Positions 21,734 through 32,869 are shown, counted from the first letter of the stretch. The stretch: DNA of 64,000 bases from Platycnemis pennipes (GCA_933228895.1 OW121854.1:57702609-57766608); one strand, 5' to 3'. Program-made: numbers and translations. Notes: generated from the sequence alone by a model not told the origin.

Positions 21734-22943
21734 TGTGTTAGTCCCTCCCGTAATATCCCCTCATTGGTGGAGGTAGTTATTCAGGGGAGAAAATGGGATC
21801 TACTAGTAAGGTTATTTGCGTCACTCACATTGCTTATGATGCCGAGTACTTTCGTGAGTCTCGGGAATTATCAATTCAAGTCGGCATTTTTAGTTCTGCT
21901 CGTTTGCTTTGTCATGGCCCAAAACCTCATCAGAATATGTGATAACCTGATTAGGTGTTTGAATTATTGAATCAGGTTCTGATTGTTAAAGAGATTACAC
22001 TGTCACATTGAATCCGTATAACTTATTAGTTCTTCCTTACATCAGCGTTGGTCATTAGCTTTCTTTTTCGAAAGCGCTCTTTGGTCTGTGACGTTCGAGT
22101 ACAAAATCCTATAAAAATACCCTCAAAGTGCCTGATTGTGAGATAACTCCTTGTGCCAACAGACGGAGGTTTGGCGTCCTTGGAAATATTTCCACTCACC
22201 TGACGACCAGTGAGTACTCCTCGGCTTCTCCTTTTCGGTAAAAGCTCATTACTTCTCCCGCATTCCGATGGTTGGATATTTGCGTGCCAGGACATTACCA
22301 GCCGAGGGCATATCTTTTCATGCTTTTTTTGCGGTGCTGGTGGTGATAATTTACCACTATTTATGTCCTAACTTCGTATTGCAGCGGAATAACCTTCCCT
22401 CATGCCTGTTTTTCCCACAAGACATTTTTCCGGAACAGGGATCCTCCGTTCGCCAGGCAGAGGGAACAAATGAATAATCTCGGCCATTCTTCCTTCACCC
22501 CCTCTCGTTCCCAACCCCCATAGTCTCCTCTCTTTTTTCCATTTTGTTCCTTTTTACATTCTCCTCTTTTTAATTTTCCCCTCCATCACACCCTCAAGAC
22601 CTCTTAAGAAACACCTCCCGTTTCGCTCCAAGGTCAAAGCGGACCAACCCCCGCTTTCAGCCCTTCCTCCGCTGTCTTAACACATTCCACGTCCACCTCT
22701 TCTCCTCAACCCCTTTACCCGACCTTCCTACCCCTCTCGCTCCTTCACCATCCCTCGTATCTACATCCCAGACAACGTTATTCATCGTATTGCTGTGCTG
22801 TTTACTCGCATAGTTGGTTCAACTACAGGGATTCAAGAGATGAGTCCTTTGCAAAGTAATAAGTTTGGAATAAATATCAAGGCTCTCGGGCTTAAAATGG
22901 AAGTGTCGGAACCTTCATATTTGTTCACTATTCATAGTCTTAT
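21734..22943. other. Unassigned DNA
   Basis: No recognised gene. 22490-22750 is pyrimidine-rich. Confidence 0.5.
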
Positions 22944-23346
22944 GCCCGTTTCAGACGATACTTGATCCAGCACAAGGTCGAGTATACTAGCAAGTATGAT
23001 AGCTTTCCAGTATCGTGTGAATAGAACCAGTATGCTGGCTAGCAAGCATTCTCGCTCACGTACTCGCTGAGCTAGTGGATTTCATACTTGATGCGGTAAT
23101 AGATTTCTAGTAGCTCCCAGTAGGACCCGTAGCCATCGACCAATATAGTCACGCTACAGATGCTGTGGGAACTTTTTTTTAATTAGTATGGAATCATATG
23201 GAAAAACCGTTTCATAGAAAGCGCAAGATCAATGATCGTGTGAAACCTTCCAGAACGGCTCCAATCATACTAGATACCGCCCTCAATATCAGGTAGCGTC
23301 CAGCGCACTAGGTCTTGTGCTGGATCAAGTATCGTGTGAAATGGGC
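22944..23346. mobile_element. MITE with 33-bp terminal inverted repeats
   Basis: The left end 22944-22976 begins GCCCGTTTCAGACGATACTT and the right end 23314-23346 finishes AAGTATCGTGTGAAATGGGC. The 33-bp ends are reverse complements with two mismatches. The flanks are TTAT on the left and TTAA on the right, compatible with a TTA (TWA) duplication as in PIF/Harbinger elements, but this is ambiguous. The 403-bp body has no transposase frame. It holds further partial copies of the AGTATCGTGTGAA motif, so the subterminal region is internally repetitive. Confidence 0.8.
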
Positions 23347-24302
23347 TTAATGCTGTAGGCAGACAATGGGATTTAGTCGAATACACTCTTATTCGGCAAC
23401 ATAAATTGGTGTAAAAGGTACGGGTTGGTTTATAGTGGACCATTACAAAGTGTAATAATTGTTTTATTTTCGATTTCACCATGAAGAGTTTTCACATAGT
23501 AAAGCCTGAAGTCATTACTAAAAGGTAGTGTTTTTAGAGGTAAATAAATCGTTATTATACCTAGTAGAATGACGGACAAATCCATGGAGAGGGAGTTAAA
23601 AACAGATATGATGGATGGTATACGGTCAGGCATATAATGTAAAGATTTAAAGACATTTTGCCCTAGAAAAAAATGCCATGGTCTATGCCGATTTGTTGAA
23701 TTGTCATTTTTAATTTTTTAAATCATATCGTTGTTTTATTTCCATCAAATTATGTTGTTGTATCATCTTTCTACTTTACTATTAAGTGTCTCGGTGAATT
23801 TAAATGTAGTGCCTCATGAATATGAAAGCCCTTAGTCTTGACAGAGCTCTTGGGGGAAAAGTCAAATGTATGAACCTGTATATTACATTCGTCCCTGCAG
23901 TTTTTGTATCACTTGTGTTCAGGTAAATTTTAGTTTCTGAATATTGCAAGTGATGATTTATCATCTTATCTAACTAAACTACTTGGATATTTCCAGCTTA
24001 TAAGCCGTCCGAAGACCAACCGTAGCTTACTTTACCTCAGCGCTATGAATATTTCTCCCCCTTTAACACAGCACCTATTTCACATTCCCCTAGTCCCGTC
24101 CACCAAATATTTTCTTTCCTAATCTCTCCAGGTCATAAAGGAGTATTCTTTCCCTCCGAAACATTGAGCTTTAATGTCGATGGCAATCTCAATGAATGGA
24201 AAACGGATGAATATTAGTGATGTGCTACAATGTCCAAACGGAATGAGTACTCTCCCACTTTTTACGCACGAGTGACATTTCGCGCGTACAAAATTTATCA
24301 CT
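23347..24302. other. Unassigned AT-rich DNA
   Basis: Nothing recognised beyond featureless minus frames of 60-70 codons. Confidence 0.5.
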
Positions 24303-24362
24303 CATCTACATCTACATAATACCCTGCAAGCCACCATAAAGGTGTGTGGCAGGGGGTGAACT
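24303..24362 (-). repeat. TAGATGTAG-type dispersed repeat, best copy
   Basis: Plus strand: CATCTACATCTACATAATAC, CCTGCAAGCCACCATAAAGG, TGTGTGGCAGGGGGTGAA. On its own strand it reads TTCACCCCCTGCCACACACC ... GGTGGCTTGCAGGGTATTAT followed by GTAGATGTAGATG. This is taken as the reference for eight copies in the window. No pol III box or reading frame is seen in the 60 bp, so it may be the 3' end of a longer element. Confidence 0.75.
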
Positions 24363-25176
24363 CTCACCAAACATGCACTACATATCATGCATAAAAAAGA
24401 TTAGTACTTGTATAGGTACTGTTCAAAACTACGCTATTTAAAAAAAGATAAAAATAGCAAAGCATACATGCAAAAACATTCTGTTAGTTGGGTTAGCTTC
24501 AAGTCGTCATATCAACATGCAGCTACCAAAATTGCTACACTCGTACTGGATATATTTACGGTTATTCATATCCCTAATTGTGCGAGGAAAAAAGGACGTG
24601 GACACTCCCAAGTAGGTGGGCCAAACGAAGATGGCAATCTCAATTTCCCCGCTCACGTTGTGGTTGCCTGCTTGTCCATCGCGCGACGTTGTGCAAAATG
24701 GTACTCACCCACGCGGCAATGCTACTAACGCACTTCTGGCTCTTCCCTCTACGTGCGCACACACCTCTTCCAATTGTCGACCGCATCGACCTCATATCCC
24801 GAAAGAATTGCCGTTCTCGCGCGCATTCCTTCCGTCTCGAATCCCTTCCCCCGCTTTCCCACGGGACGTGGGTAGATCACAGAGGCCTCCCGCCGCCGCC
24901 CAACTGCCCGACTGAAAAATGGCTCAGTCGGCGTTGCCTCAGTGTAGCGTCCCCCCAGGGCTGACCCTCCAACACACTTTCCACCCTACGCCCTCGCAAC
25001 GGATGCCTCATTAGCATCCGTGGTCTTCAGCACGTCAATGCATGTATTATGTAACACCACATATAATTCCACCGCGCATGTAATGTATGTACATCCTCAC
25101 ACATGAGACAAGCCCACACTCATGCATACGTATATACATGAAAGCAAGTACAGTAAACTCCCAATTTTGCATGCTA
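24363..25176. other. Unassigned; GC-richer 24570-24970
   Basis: Two overlapping plus frames of 128 and 99 codons cover 24578-24964 in different registers. Neither shows a domain, and the base composition explains both. 25020-25175 is AT-rich. Confidence 0.5.
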
Positions 25177-25776
25177 ATGACTGGTACATATCTTAAGACA
25201 CGATGGCCTGATGAAGATAATCGTCGAAGGAAAAGTGAACGGGAAAAATGGGAAAGGTAGGCATCGTATGAGTTACATAGAACAGGTCGTAAAGGACGTG
25301 AAAGAGAGGAACTGCTTTAATATGATTGGCCGATAGAAGAATCGAGTGGAGGGTTGCGTCCAACAAATCCTAGGATTGTTGATCCGTGATGATGATGATA
25401 CCGATAAAAGGTCGGTTTTGAAGATTAAGAAATGAGTATGTAATACTATCTTTACTGTCGCTGACACCTAACCCATTTTCTTTTTCCTGTTAAATTCTTC
25501 ATTTTTCTCATATAATCTAAATTTTCTGTCCCTTTCCGTTCTTTTCCCTGCTTTTCCACTATTGTAACTTCAGTTGCAGACTTATTGTTAGACATATTTT
25601 TATCTCATTGATCGTTTAATTAACGTATTCCAGGCTAGTATTCCAGTTGGGAAGGATGTCAGAGAGAGGATCTACGTAAATATGACGAGGTTGGCCGATA
25701 GAAGAATCGACTGGCGGGCTGAGTCAAACCAATCCTAGGATTGTTGACCCTTGATGATGATGATGAATGACTGGTA
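25177..25776 (+). mobile_element. Composite LINE-A insertion carrying a transduced segment
   Basis: The insert is 25188-25765, bounded by the 11-bp direct repeat AATGACTGGTA (25177-25187 and 25766-25776). Inside, in order: a 5'-truncated LINE-A 3' end with its GATGATGATGAT tail (25188 to about 25410); about 230 bp of non-LINE DNA also found at 21504-21733; then a second LINE-A 3' end from about 25640 (GGAAGGATGTC ... GGTTGGCCGATAGAAG ... ACCAATCCTAGGATTG) ending in TGATGATGATGATGA. A single target duplication around the whole means it integrated as one RNA-derived unit. Confidence 0.75.
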
Positions 25777-26405
25777 AAGGGTGTACTGATAATCGGGAAA
25801 TACGGTTAATCCGCTGATTGGTTCTTTCCGGATTTATTTTTCCACGGTATGCCGCCAAAATAAATAAACTCCCTGAGAAAATAACACAATCTGCCTATGA
25901 AAAGATCTTTACTGTACATAATAACAAATTTATGACGAAAAAGAATGGAGTAGAGCTATCCCAGTCGTAAATAAAATTTCTCAATCCTCGGGGGGCGGCA
26001 CGAAGCCTAGCGTAGAACATCGGACCAGTCGGCAGGGCCGTAGTGGAAGTCGTGATTGGAAGAAGATAACAAAAGTTGACTTACTTTGAGACCACAACCG
26101 ATATACTGAATAGATTGGCGATGAACGGATAATCCGCAGCCATGATAACGCGTGGACGGATTACCGGGAGTTTACTGTACAGATACTCCGTACTTGATTT
26201 AAGTATTCGTTCTTTCTCCGAACTCATTACAGCATTAACAATCTCAGACAACAATGTCGTCATAAAATAAATTTCACTCAGCATGAACACACAATCACAC
26301 ACATTATATCATTGTATATTAAGTGAAAGTAACAGATATGAGATTAAGTTGGCGGAATAATATATATAAACATTAGTGCATGCAAGTAATATATGTTTGA
26401 TGATA
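25777..26405. other. Unassigned DNA
   Basis: Nothing recognised. The 73-codon minus frame at 26081-26302 lacks features. Confidence 0.5.
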
Positions 26406-26463
26406 ACTCATCCCCTGCCACACACCCTCGAGGTGGCTTGCAGGGTAGTCAGTAGATGTATAT
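26406..26463 (+). repeat. TAGATGTAG-type dispersed repeat
   Basis: AACTCATCCCCTGCCACACA, CCCTCGAGGTGGCTTGCAGG, then GTAGATGTATATG. A well-preserved plus-strand copy. Confidence 0.7.
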
Positions 26464-28325
26464 GTGAGACTTGACGTTGCTATTAGTGTACGTTACTGAT
26501 AGCTAGGATCATTTGTGCAGTCAAGGATAGATGTTTAGCATGAATTTTCATGGGCAATAACGAAAGGGTCGTGATAAAAATAGCGTTTGCATTGGCAAAT
26601 ATTTAGTGAATGTTGCCGAGGAGTGAAAATTCAAACACTGCGTACAAAGGATAGAATTTTGCACTTAAAATACTCTTCACAGATTTTTGCAGCAGTAACC
26701 GGTAATTCACCTCAAAATCTCTGCTAACTCTTGGGATAATAGGCCATAACCAAGACTTCCACCTCAACCTGATTTCCTTCGTGTGTGAAGGGTTTGCATG
26801 GGAAGGTCATATGAAATTGAATGTTTTCTTATTGGTAGTTTTTGCTTTAATACTTATCTGAATTATTTAGTAATATGGACTCGTGCTAGGTAAAAATACG
26901 ATTTTGAATAGAGATGAGGAAAAAATAGTACGTTATAGTGACGAATGTAGACATAATTTAACGTGGGGAGTTTCCGTTTCGGGTGATTGGTATCAGGGTG
27001 TTTGAAGAGTCGAATAGGGTATAAGGCTAGCTCGTCAGGGAAAAAGTATTGCTACAGGGTTGATGTGTGGTGGTATGGGGACGGATGCTAGCGCTGCCAC
27101 ATAATGATGAATTTTAAATATTACCAGACCGCACTAACGTCAAATTTCGCATGGCGGACGACTCTTTCGGTCGGAAACTTCGTTTTTTTCTCGTTTTCAT
27201 GATTTCTGGCAGTTCCGCTTTCTCTCTCTCTGTCGAAATGGGGTAACCGGCCGCCAGCGGTCACCCGTCGCCCCTCCGTGAGGAAATGGATTTCGTGTCC
27301 CTGTGAGTTCTTCCACCGAAGCCTTTTCCGTACCCTATTGCTCTGCTCCTGTCGACGTCTTCACTTCCTCCCTTTTCGTCCTCTGAGCATTGGAAGCCTT
27401 TTCCATACTCGTACTTTATACCTCTCGTGCGTTTTCGATGCATGAATATTGACCTTTCGTGTTCGTTTATTATTCTTCAGAGATGAGTCAATTTCTAGGC
27501 CAGTCCTCAATCCTGAATCTATTCAGCTTTAGTATTTTTTTATTTTTCTCTGCACCTATCGAGACTATAATATTAGTATTGTGTTTAACGAATTTGAACT
27601 CTTATCTTCATTTTTTGTATCATATTAAGGAAAATCACATCAATAGTGTCTTGATGGTTATTTATAACTGTATTCATAACCTTCATCTTTTACCCGTGCA
27701 AATAGTACTTGCCTGACCTGGTACGGAATCACGGATGCATCTTTCGCGTTATCGTAATCTGTATCGATAACGCTTGCCCCTAAGGTAGCGCAGGGTTGAC
27801 TATAACTGTTTATAAAATTCGCTCCACTGATTGTGATAAGCAATTTGAAGTGCTGCGAGAAAAATGAAGAATTGAGATCACGTTCCCTCCGGCAGAAGTT
27901 TAACAAAAGTAACGATAATGCTAGCGCACGCCTTAGGAAGATCCATGATCCAGGCTCTGGTATCAAATGCGGTCGTTTGCCTCTGTATTAGAGCTCAGAG
28001 TTTCTTACTTTGCTTCAGAGGATATCCTTATGGTTGCCAGTTTCGATATATTAGATGTATTGATTAAATATATGCGCACGCCATAGTGATTTATTCAGAG
28101 TTAATTTAAAAAACGTTTAGTTGACACCAGTTTCGGAAATTAACCCATCATGCCAAAACAATCATTTTAAATAAATTGTTTGACAATCACTAAGGCATGT
28201 ATATGCATCAGATCTTAACAATATTCATGAAAATGAGATTGTTTTCTTTTGGCTATATCTCTCATCAATAAAGAACGTTTCTTGTATGTAGAGGAATACT
28301 GATACGAGCCAAGATTTATTTATGT
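26464..28325. other. Unassigned DNA
   Basis: No recognised gene. A short CT microsatellite lies near 27220. A minus 102-codon frame at 27658-27966 has no domain. A hairpin-type motif at 28129-28154 is listed separately. Confidence 0.5.
28129..28154 (-). other. Isolated TGATG...GAAAC motif
   Basis: Minus strand GGCATGATGGGTTAATTTCC then GAAACT. Spacing is similar to the hairpin tails at 6805-6838, 7291-7324 and 19528-19560, but the stem is only two pairs long, so the relation is uncertain. Confidence 0.3.
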
Positions 28326-29420
28326 AAATAATTTTGTTTGGATTTTGGATTTAGAGAAGGCTTTTGACAACGTGGATTGGAATTCAATGCTTGATATTCT
28401 GAAAGAAATTGGAGTGTCCTACAATGATCGAAAATTATGAACAGTTTGTGTGAAAACAAGAAGCTGTCTCTAAATCTGGACCCAGCTGTTAAAAAGCAAG
28501 GATAAAGAAAGGAGTGAGACAAGGCTGTGCACTGTCCCCCGTAATTTTCAGTGTTTACATCGAGAGAGCCAACAACGTAATCAAAGCGAAGTCTTCTGAA
28601 GTGCACATCCACGGAGAAAAAATTAGCATGCTGCGATTCGCTGATGACATAGCACTCGTAGCAGAGACAAAGAGGCATCTGAACAACTTTCTAGTAACCA
28701 TGGAAAGGAGAATGGCCAGATATCAGCTGACGATAAATAAGAAGACGACTAAGATATTGGTGTGCAGCAAAAGTTAAGAGGCCAAAACCAACATTGAACT
28801 AGGGAAGCAAAAACTGGAAGAGGTGGAAGAGTTCTGCTACCTAGGAAGCCAGGTAACAACGATGGACGAAGCAAGAAAGAAATAGTCAGTAGAATATCTT
28901 AGGCAAAGAGGGCTTTCTACCAAAAGAAGAACCTACTTACATCAGGAAATGTAAGCGTAGAAGTAAGGAAACGATTCATCAGCACGTACATCTGGAGCAT
29001 GTTTCTTTACGGCAGTGAGGCATGGACGATGAGAGCAGCGGAGAAGAAAACGGTGGAAGCATTCTAAATGTGGTGTTACAGAAGAATGCTGAAGATTAAA
29101 TGGATAGACCGAGTGACAAACGAAGAAGTTTTAAGAAGAGTGGGAGAAAAGGGAAGTCTGCTGAAAACTCTACAAAGACAGGACAACTTAATCGGCCATG
29201 TCTTAAGACACGATGGCCTGATGAAGACAGTCGTCGAAGGATAAGTGGATGGGAAGAATGGCAAAGGAAGGCCTCGAGTGAGATATATGGAACAAGTGAT
29301 GAAGGATGTGGAAGAGAAGAAATACGTAAATATGAAGAGATTAGCCGATAGAAGAACTCAGTGGAGAGCTGCGTCAAACCAATCTGAGGATTGATGACTA
29401 ATGATGAAGATGAAATAATT
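28326..29420 (+). mobile_element. LINE-A (RTE-like) retrotransposon, 5'-truncated, best copy
   Basis: The insert is 28334-29412, flanked by the 8-bp repeat AAATAATT (28326-28333 and 29413-29420). From 28348 one frame reads DLEKAFDNVDWNSMLDILKE (reverse-transcriptase motif A). After a frameshift comes RQGCALSPVIFS (motif B region) and LRFADDIALVAE, the FADD catalytic motif C. Then comes QLTINKKTTKILVCSK, a stop, the EFCYLGSQVTT region, RFISTYIWSMFLYGSEAWTM, the IKWIDRVTNEEVLRRVGE region, NLIGHVLRHDGLMKTVVEG and ADRRTQWRAASNQ, ending at a TGA-rich tail. The endonuclease domain is missing. Several frameshifts and stops make it a dead copy. The motif order fits the endonuclease-reverse transcriptase elements common in insects. 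RTE-like is my best clade guess, based on the short TGA-repeat tail. Confidence 0.85.
28514..28777 (+). pseudogene. Reverse-transcriptase fragment (motifs B-C) of LINE-A
   Basis: An 87-codon open piece of the LINE's polymerase: RQGCALSP near residues 2-9 (template/primer grip region) and FADD at residues 42-45, where the two aspartates hold the catalytic metals in live enzymes. It cannot make a working enzyme alone: motif A lies upstream in another frame, and the frame stops at the TAA after VCSKS. Embedded in the truncated LINE copy with no promoter of its own. Confidence 0.8.
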
Positions 29421-30232
29421 CACCTTGTCCAGTGATTATGGATCCTAACATCGAAGTAAGTGGCATAACTACCCGTAATATACACAGTGACTGAAACATT
29501 ACGTTCTCTGAGTTTCCCCGAGCAGGAGAATAAAATGTGCATGGGGAGCATTTAGAAAAATTTAATCAGGGATTGATGCTCTCACATCGACTCTGCCTCC
29601 ATGGGGTTAATACAAATTAATGATCTTCGGTGGGTCTCTCGTGTCTCCTAACTGATGATCAAGCCGTTCTTCGTGTCTTTTAGGCTATTAATCACGCCCC
29701 TTCGCATCTAAGATATGATGTAAGATCTCACACGTCCGATGACAATTGTGGTCATCTTTCCAGTGAGGATCCGAGATGAACTGCTCCGAAGATCGAAGAA
29801 GTCGATTCCTGCTCTCCCTCGCCTCCAACCGGATCTTTTGTGTGCGTTTCATACTCGTCCACTTCTCCCATACATCATTATGGAGAAAACGGTCGAACAA
29901 AAGGCAAAGGGCCCGGCCGGATTCTCTATCGATGTTGACGTCACGGTCGGGCGTGAACGTTGATGTTCTCTCCCGCCTCCTCAGGCCGTTTCCGTGGAAA
30001 CAATATCAGTTCGCAGATCGGAGTTTTTCTTCTCCGCATCCGTTCCTCGTATTCTTCCTCAGGGACAATGTCGTGCGTTGCATCGGAGCTGCACAGCCGC
30101 GTAGCTTCCATTCTCTATGCTCAATTCTTACTTTTTCTGTGTGCATCTATTGTCAAACGTAACTCTATTTTCTGACATGTTTCCATGTACTTTTATCAGT
30201 GTGACTCTTAGTTATGCGTCAATTTTGGTAAT
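29421..30232. other. Unassigned DNA
   Basis: Overlapping plus frames of 74 and 128 codons (29739-30162) are in conflicting registers and carry no domain. No splice-bounded candidate is seen. Confidence 0.5.
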
Positions 30233-30290
30233 CTTCAACCCCTGCCACACACCTTCACCGTGGCTTGCTGGGTTTTGCATAGATATAAAT
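30233..30290 (+). repeat. TAGATGTAG-type dispersed repeat
   Basis: CTTCAACCCCTGCCACACAC, CTTCACCGTGGCTTGCTGGG, then CATAGATATAAATG. Plus-strand copy with a mutated end. Confidence 0.65.
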
Positions 30291-30439
30291 GCATCACCGA
30301 CGTTTTCGCGTAAGCCAATGGCAGGGTACATGATGGGGTGTTTTTGGACCCTGTACTGCATTAGTGAAATCTATTGTTTTCTATCTCTTATTTTTTGGTG
30401 TTCTACCGACTAATGTAGATATAGATTTAGCGGTCCCTA

Positions 30440-30535
30440 ATGTAGTAGTAATAGTGTTTGGTTTTTGGTGCTCTAACGGCTAAGATTATTTCGTACTGAC
30501 TAACCTAAGATAAATCTTAGGATAAATGCAACATC
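30440..30535 (-). mobile_element. SINE family 3, 3'-end fragment
   Basis: TTTTTGGTGCTCTAACGGCTAAG resembles the 3' end of the SINE at 50888-51030 (TTTAGGTGCTCCAGCGGCTAAG). The tRNA-like head is missing. A small palindrome, CCTAAGATAAATCTTAGG, lies at its upstream edge. Confidence 0.45.
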
Positions 30536-31051
30536 TCTTCCTTGCTCCTCTATACCTGGCTACGGTCTTATCCCTAACCTTCTTTTACTCGCGATAGCAA
30601 AATCGTGGATAAAGGTCACACGTAATTCCTATTTATATTGCCCAGAGAGATTTTTTAGGGGCTAAATATCGTGCGATCACATCATACTTTATTGCAGCCA
30701 TTCTATCTACTCTTGTGACCCGAATTTTGCATTGTATTCACGTAGCTGCTGTTTTCCTACGCCATTTTATTCTTCTCATCAGAGCATTTCCTACCCCTTT
30801 TCTCGCTTTCATAAATCGATCCAGCACTCCATCTTCGATATCAGCTTACCTGTCCTGTCAAGACCTGTTGCCTTGGAACCTACCCAACGCCGAAAAAAAA
30901 ATTAAGAAAAATGCTTGATCGGCATGTTTATCAATCACTGTACTTATCAAGTTGTTAAAACTTTCGCGGTCCATAAATATGACTAGTAACACTGTACTTA
31001 GTTTAAATATTTTTTCAATTGAATCTAATTGATGTTTTCCTTTATTTTCAG

Positions 31052-31101
31052 GTAATTCAAATCACCATCGACTCTTTCATGGTTCCTTGTCGCGTCACAG
31101 T
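31052..31101 (+). other. Candidate 50-nt exon
   Basis: Preceded by a good pyrimidine tract and acceptor (TTTTCCTTTATTTTCAG, AG at 31050-31051). Followed by a consensus-like donor GTAAGT at 31102-31107. Two frames are open across it: VIQITIDSFMVPCRVT, or NSNHHRLFHGSLSRHS; the third has a stop at once. At 50 nt it would shift the frame unless partnered. No protein family is recognised. A strong splice-site pair this close can arise by chance in 64 kb, so this is only a candidate. Confidence 0.25.
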
Positions 31102-31107
31102 GTAAGT

Positions 31108-32631
31108 AGATGATACATCAATTTGCTTTCGATGGAATAGTTTTTTTGCTGTTTTACATGTAACCTTCGTCAAAGTGAGAATGGTGAACTACTCATTCTC
31201 TCTCATTCCCGAAACATATGTAAATATGCAATTCATTTCCCTTCCCTCGCGTACACATGAGGTTATAGTTTTAATTTTCGGTAATGGACGTGGAACTAAA
31301 GCTATGAAGGAATTTTCTCAGCAAATGTACTAATTATTGAACCTCGAGAATGATTAGTTTCGACGGTTAAAGAACGAGTTGCTTCATGGCGTTCTGTGTA
31401 TCTGAAGCGTAGTATTCAATTCCACACCAAGTCAGACATTTCTTTTGAATTACAATATCATTTGATAAGATCTTCTCTTGCATTTAATTATTTACAGAAT
31501 GATTGTAGTCATTTGAAGTGGCCTGATAACTGCTTGACCCATCTGAAGTGTGATTGAACAGTACTGCAGAAATGGAGAGTGTGTAGAGGATTGTACGTAC
31601 GCCAGAGTCCTCCAGCTGATGGTTGAAGTTCAAAGGTTGCTTTTTTTTATATGCCGAGAGGTAGCTAGGATAGTTAGCTGTACAAATAAAAACGGAATAG
31701 TTTGGGTTATGTAAATATATGTAAGGTAGTTATTCAGAGGAGTTAAGTAATAGCTAAGTTCCTTTTCGGCATTTAGAATGGGTGCCTAATTGTATGTGAC
31801 TAGGAATTTTTCAGGGAGTAGAGAAATAGTGGACGAGGATTTCTGAGAGCATGGGAAGAATAGGTGGATACTTGGTTTCAACATTTTCTTATTCTAAATG
31901 CAAGTTGCCATGGAATTTACTATTTTAACATCCAAATAGAAGGAAGGAGTTCCGGATTTGGATCTCTGCCCTCAAGGAGTTCAAGAAAAGACTAAACTCC
32001 TCCTATTAAGAAACATTCATTCTACTCCCAGCATTCGAGCCAGGGCCATCAGAAGACGATGACATTACCATGGAAAGCCTACCTATCAAACTAGACTTTG
32101 GATCATGTAACGAAGAGAAAAAAGTTGCGGTCATTCTGAGATCAAAAGTAATTTATATAGCGTATCCTCCTCACGGCCTTCCTCGATCGCCTTTCCCATG
32201 CTAGGGAGTCCTTTAATAAATGGCGATTAATTGGCACATTCTGCTTCCAATCGGCTGGAGCCCTCTCCCTTGCTTCGGGCTCATCCTCTCCCATGGCAAT
32301 TAAGTGCTCCACCCACATGACGCATCGCGGGTATTAGCGCGAGCTCCGCCAGTTGAATGATCGCCTCTATTCGGCTTATCCCACCCCTACTTTATAGGTC
32401 TAAGGCGTGAGCATGAAAAATGAAAGGATGAGTATAAGGACTGGAGAATGTAGTGTAGTTGAAAAGGTGGAAGAGAGATACAGTGGTATTTTAGAGAGCA
32501 AAGTAAAAGCGATCAGGTACTTGAGAGTGGTTCAGGCTTCTTTCTAATCCAACTTCGTTCAAATTCTACTCAAAAAATATTGTAGATTTCTTTCCATAGT
32601 ATGAGGCTCAACTAGGTGGAAGTTGAATTTC
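31108..32631. other. Unassigned DNA
   Basis: Nothing recognised beyond AT-rich sequence and a GC-richer patch at 32160-32400. Confidence 0.5.
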
Positions 32632-32782
32632 GTAAATGAAATATTAACTTTGTTTCCATCCACAGATTTATTTCCTTGGTACGACATGTTTCGACACATG
32701 TCATGATGACACCGATGTGTCGAAACATGTCGTACCAAGGAAATAAATCTGTGGAAGGAAACAAAGTTAATATTTCATTTAC
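32632..32782. repeat. Near-perfect 151-bp palindrome
   Basis: The arms 32632-32699 and 32715-32782 are 68 bp each and reverse complements with a single mismatch (CCATCC against CCTTCC). The 15-base centre is GTCATGATGACACCG. The outer ends read GTAAATGAAATATTAACTTT and its complement. The inner part contains GATGTGTCGAAACATGTCG, which recalls the CGAAAC end of the hairpin tails elsewhere in the window. Near-identity of the arms means either recent formation or continuing arm-to-arm conversion. Confidence 0.9.
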
Positions 32783-32869
32783 TGTAGATTACTATTTATT
32801 TACTAATATATTTAAATAGTTTACTATTTATGCTTGCATTACTATTTGTGGTAGTATTAGCAACATGAT

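Noticed and set aside
32690..32735. Hammerhead ribozyme in the palindrome (ATGATGA ... CGAAAC)
   Set aside because: First core base is A not C, stem II is out of register, and the sequences flanking the core do not form stem I.
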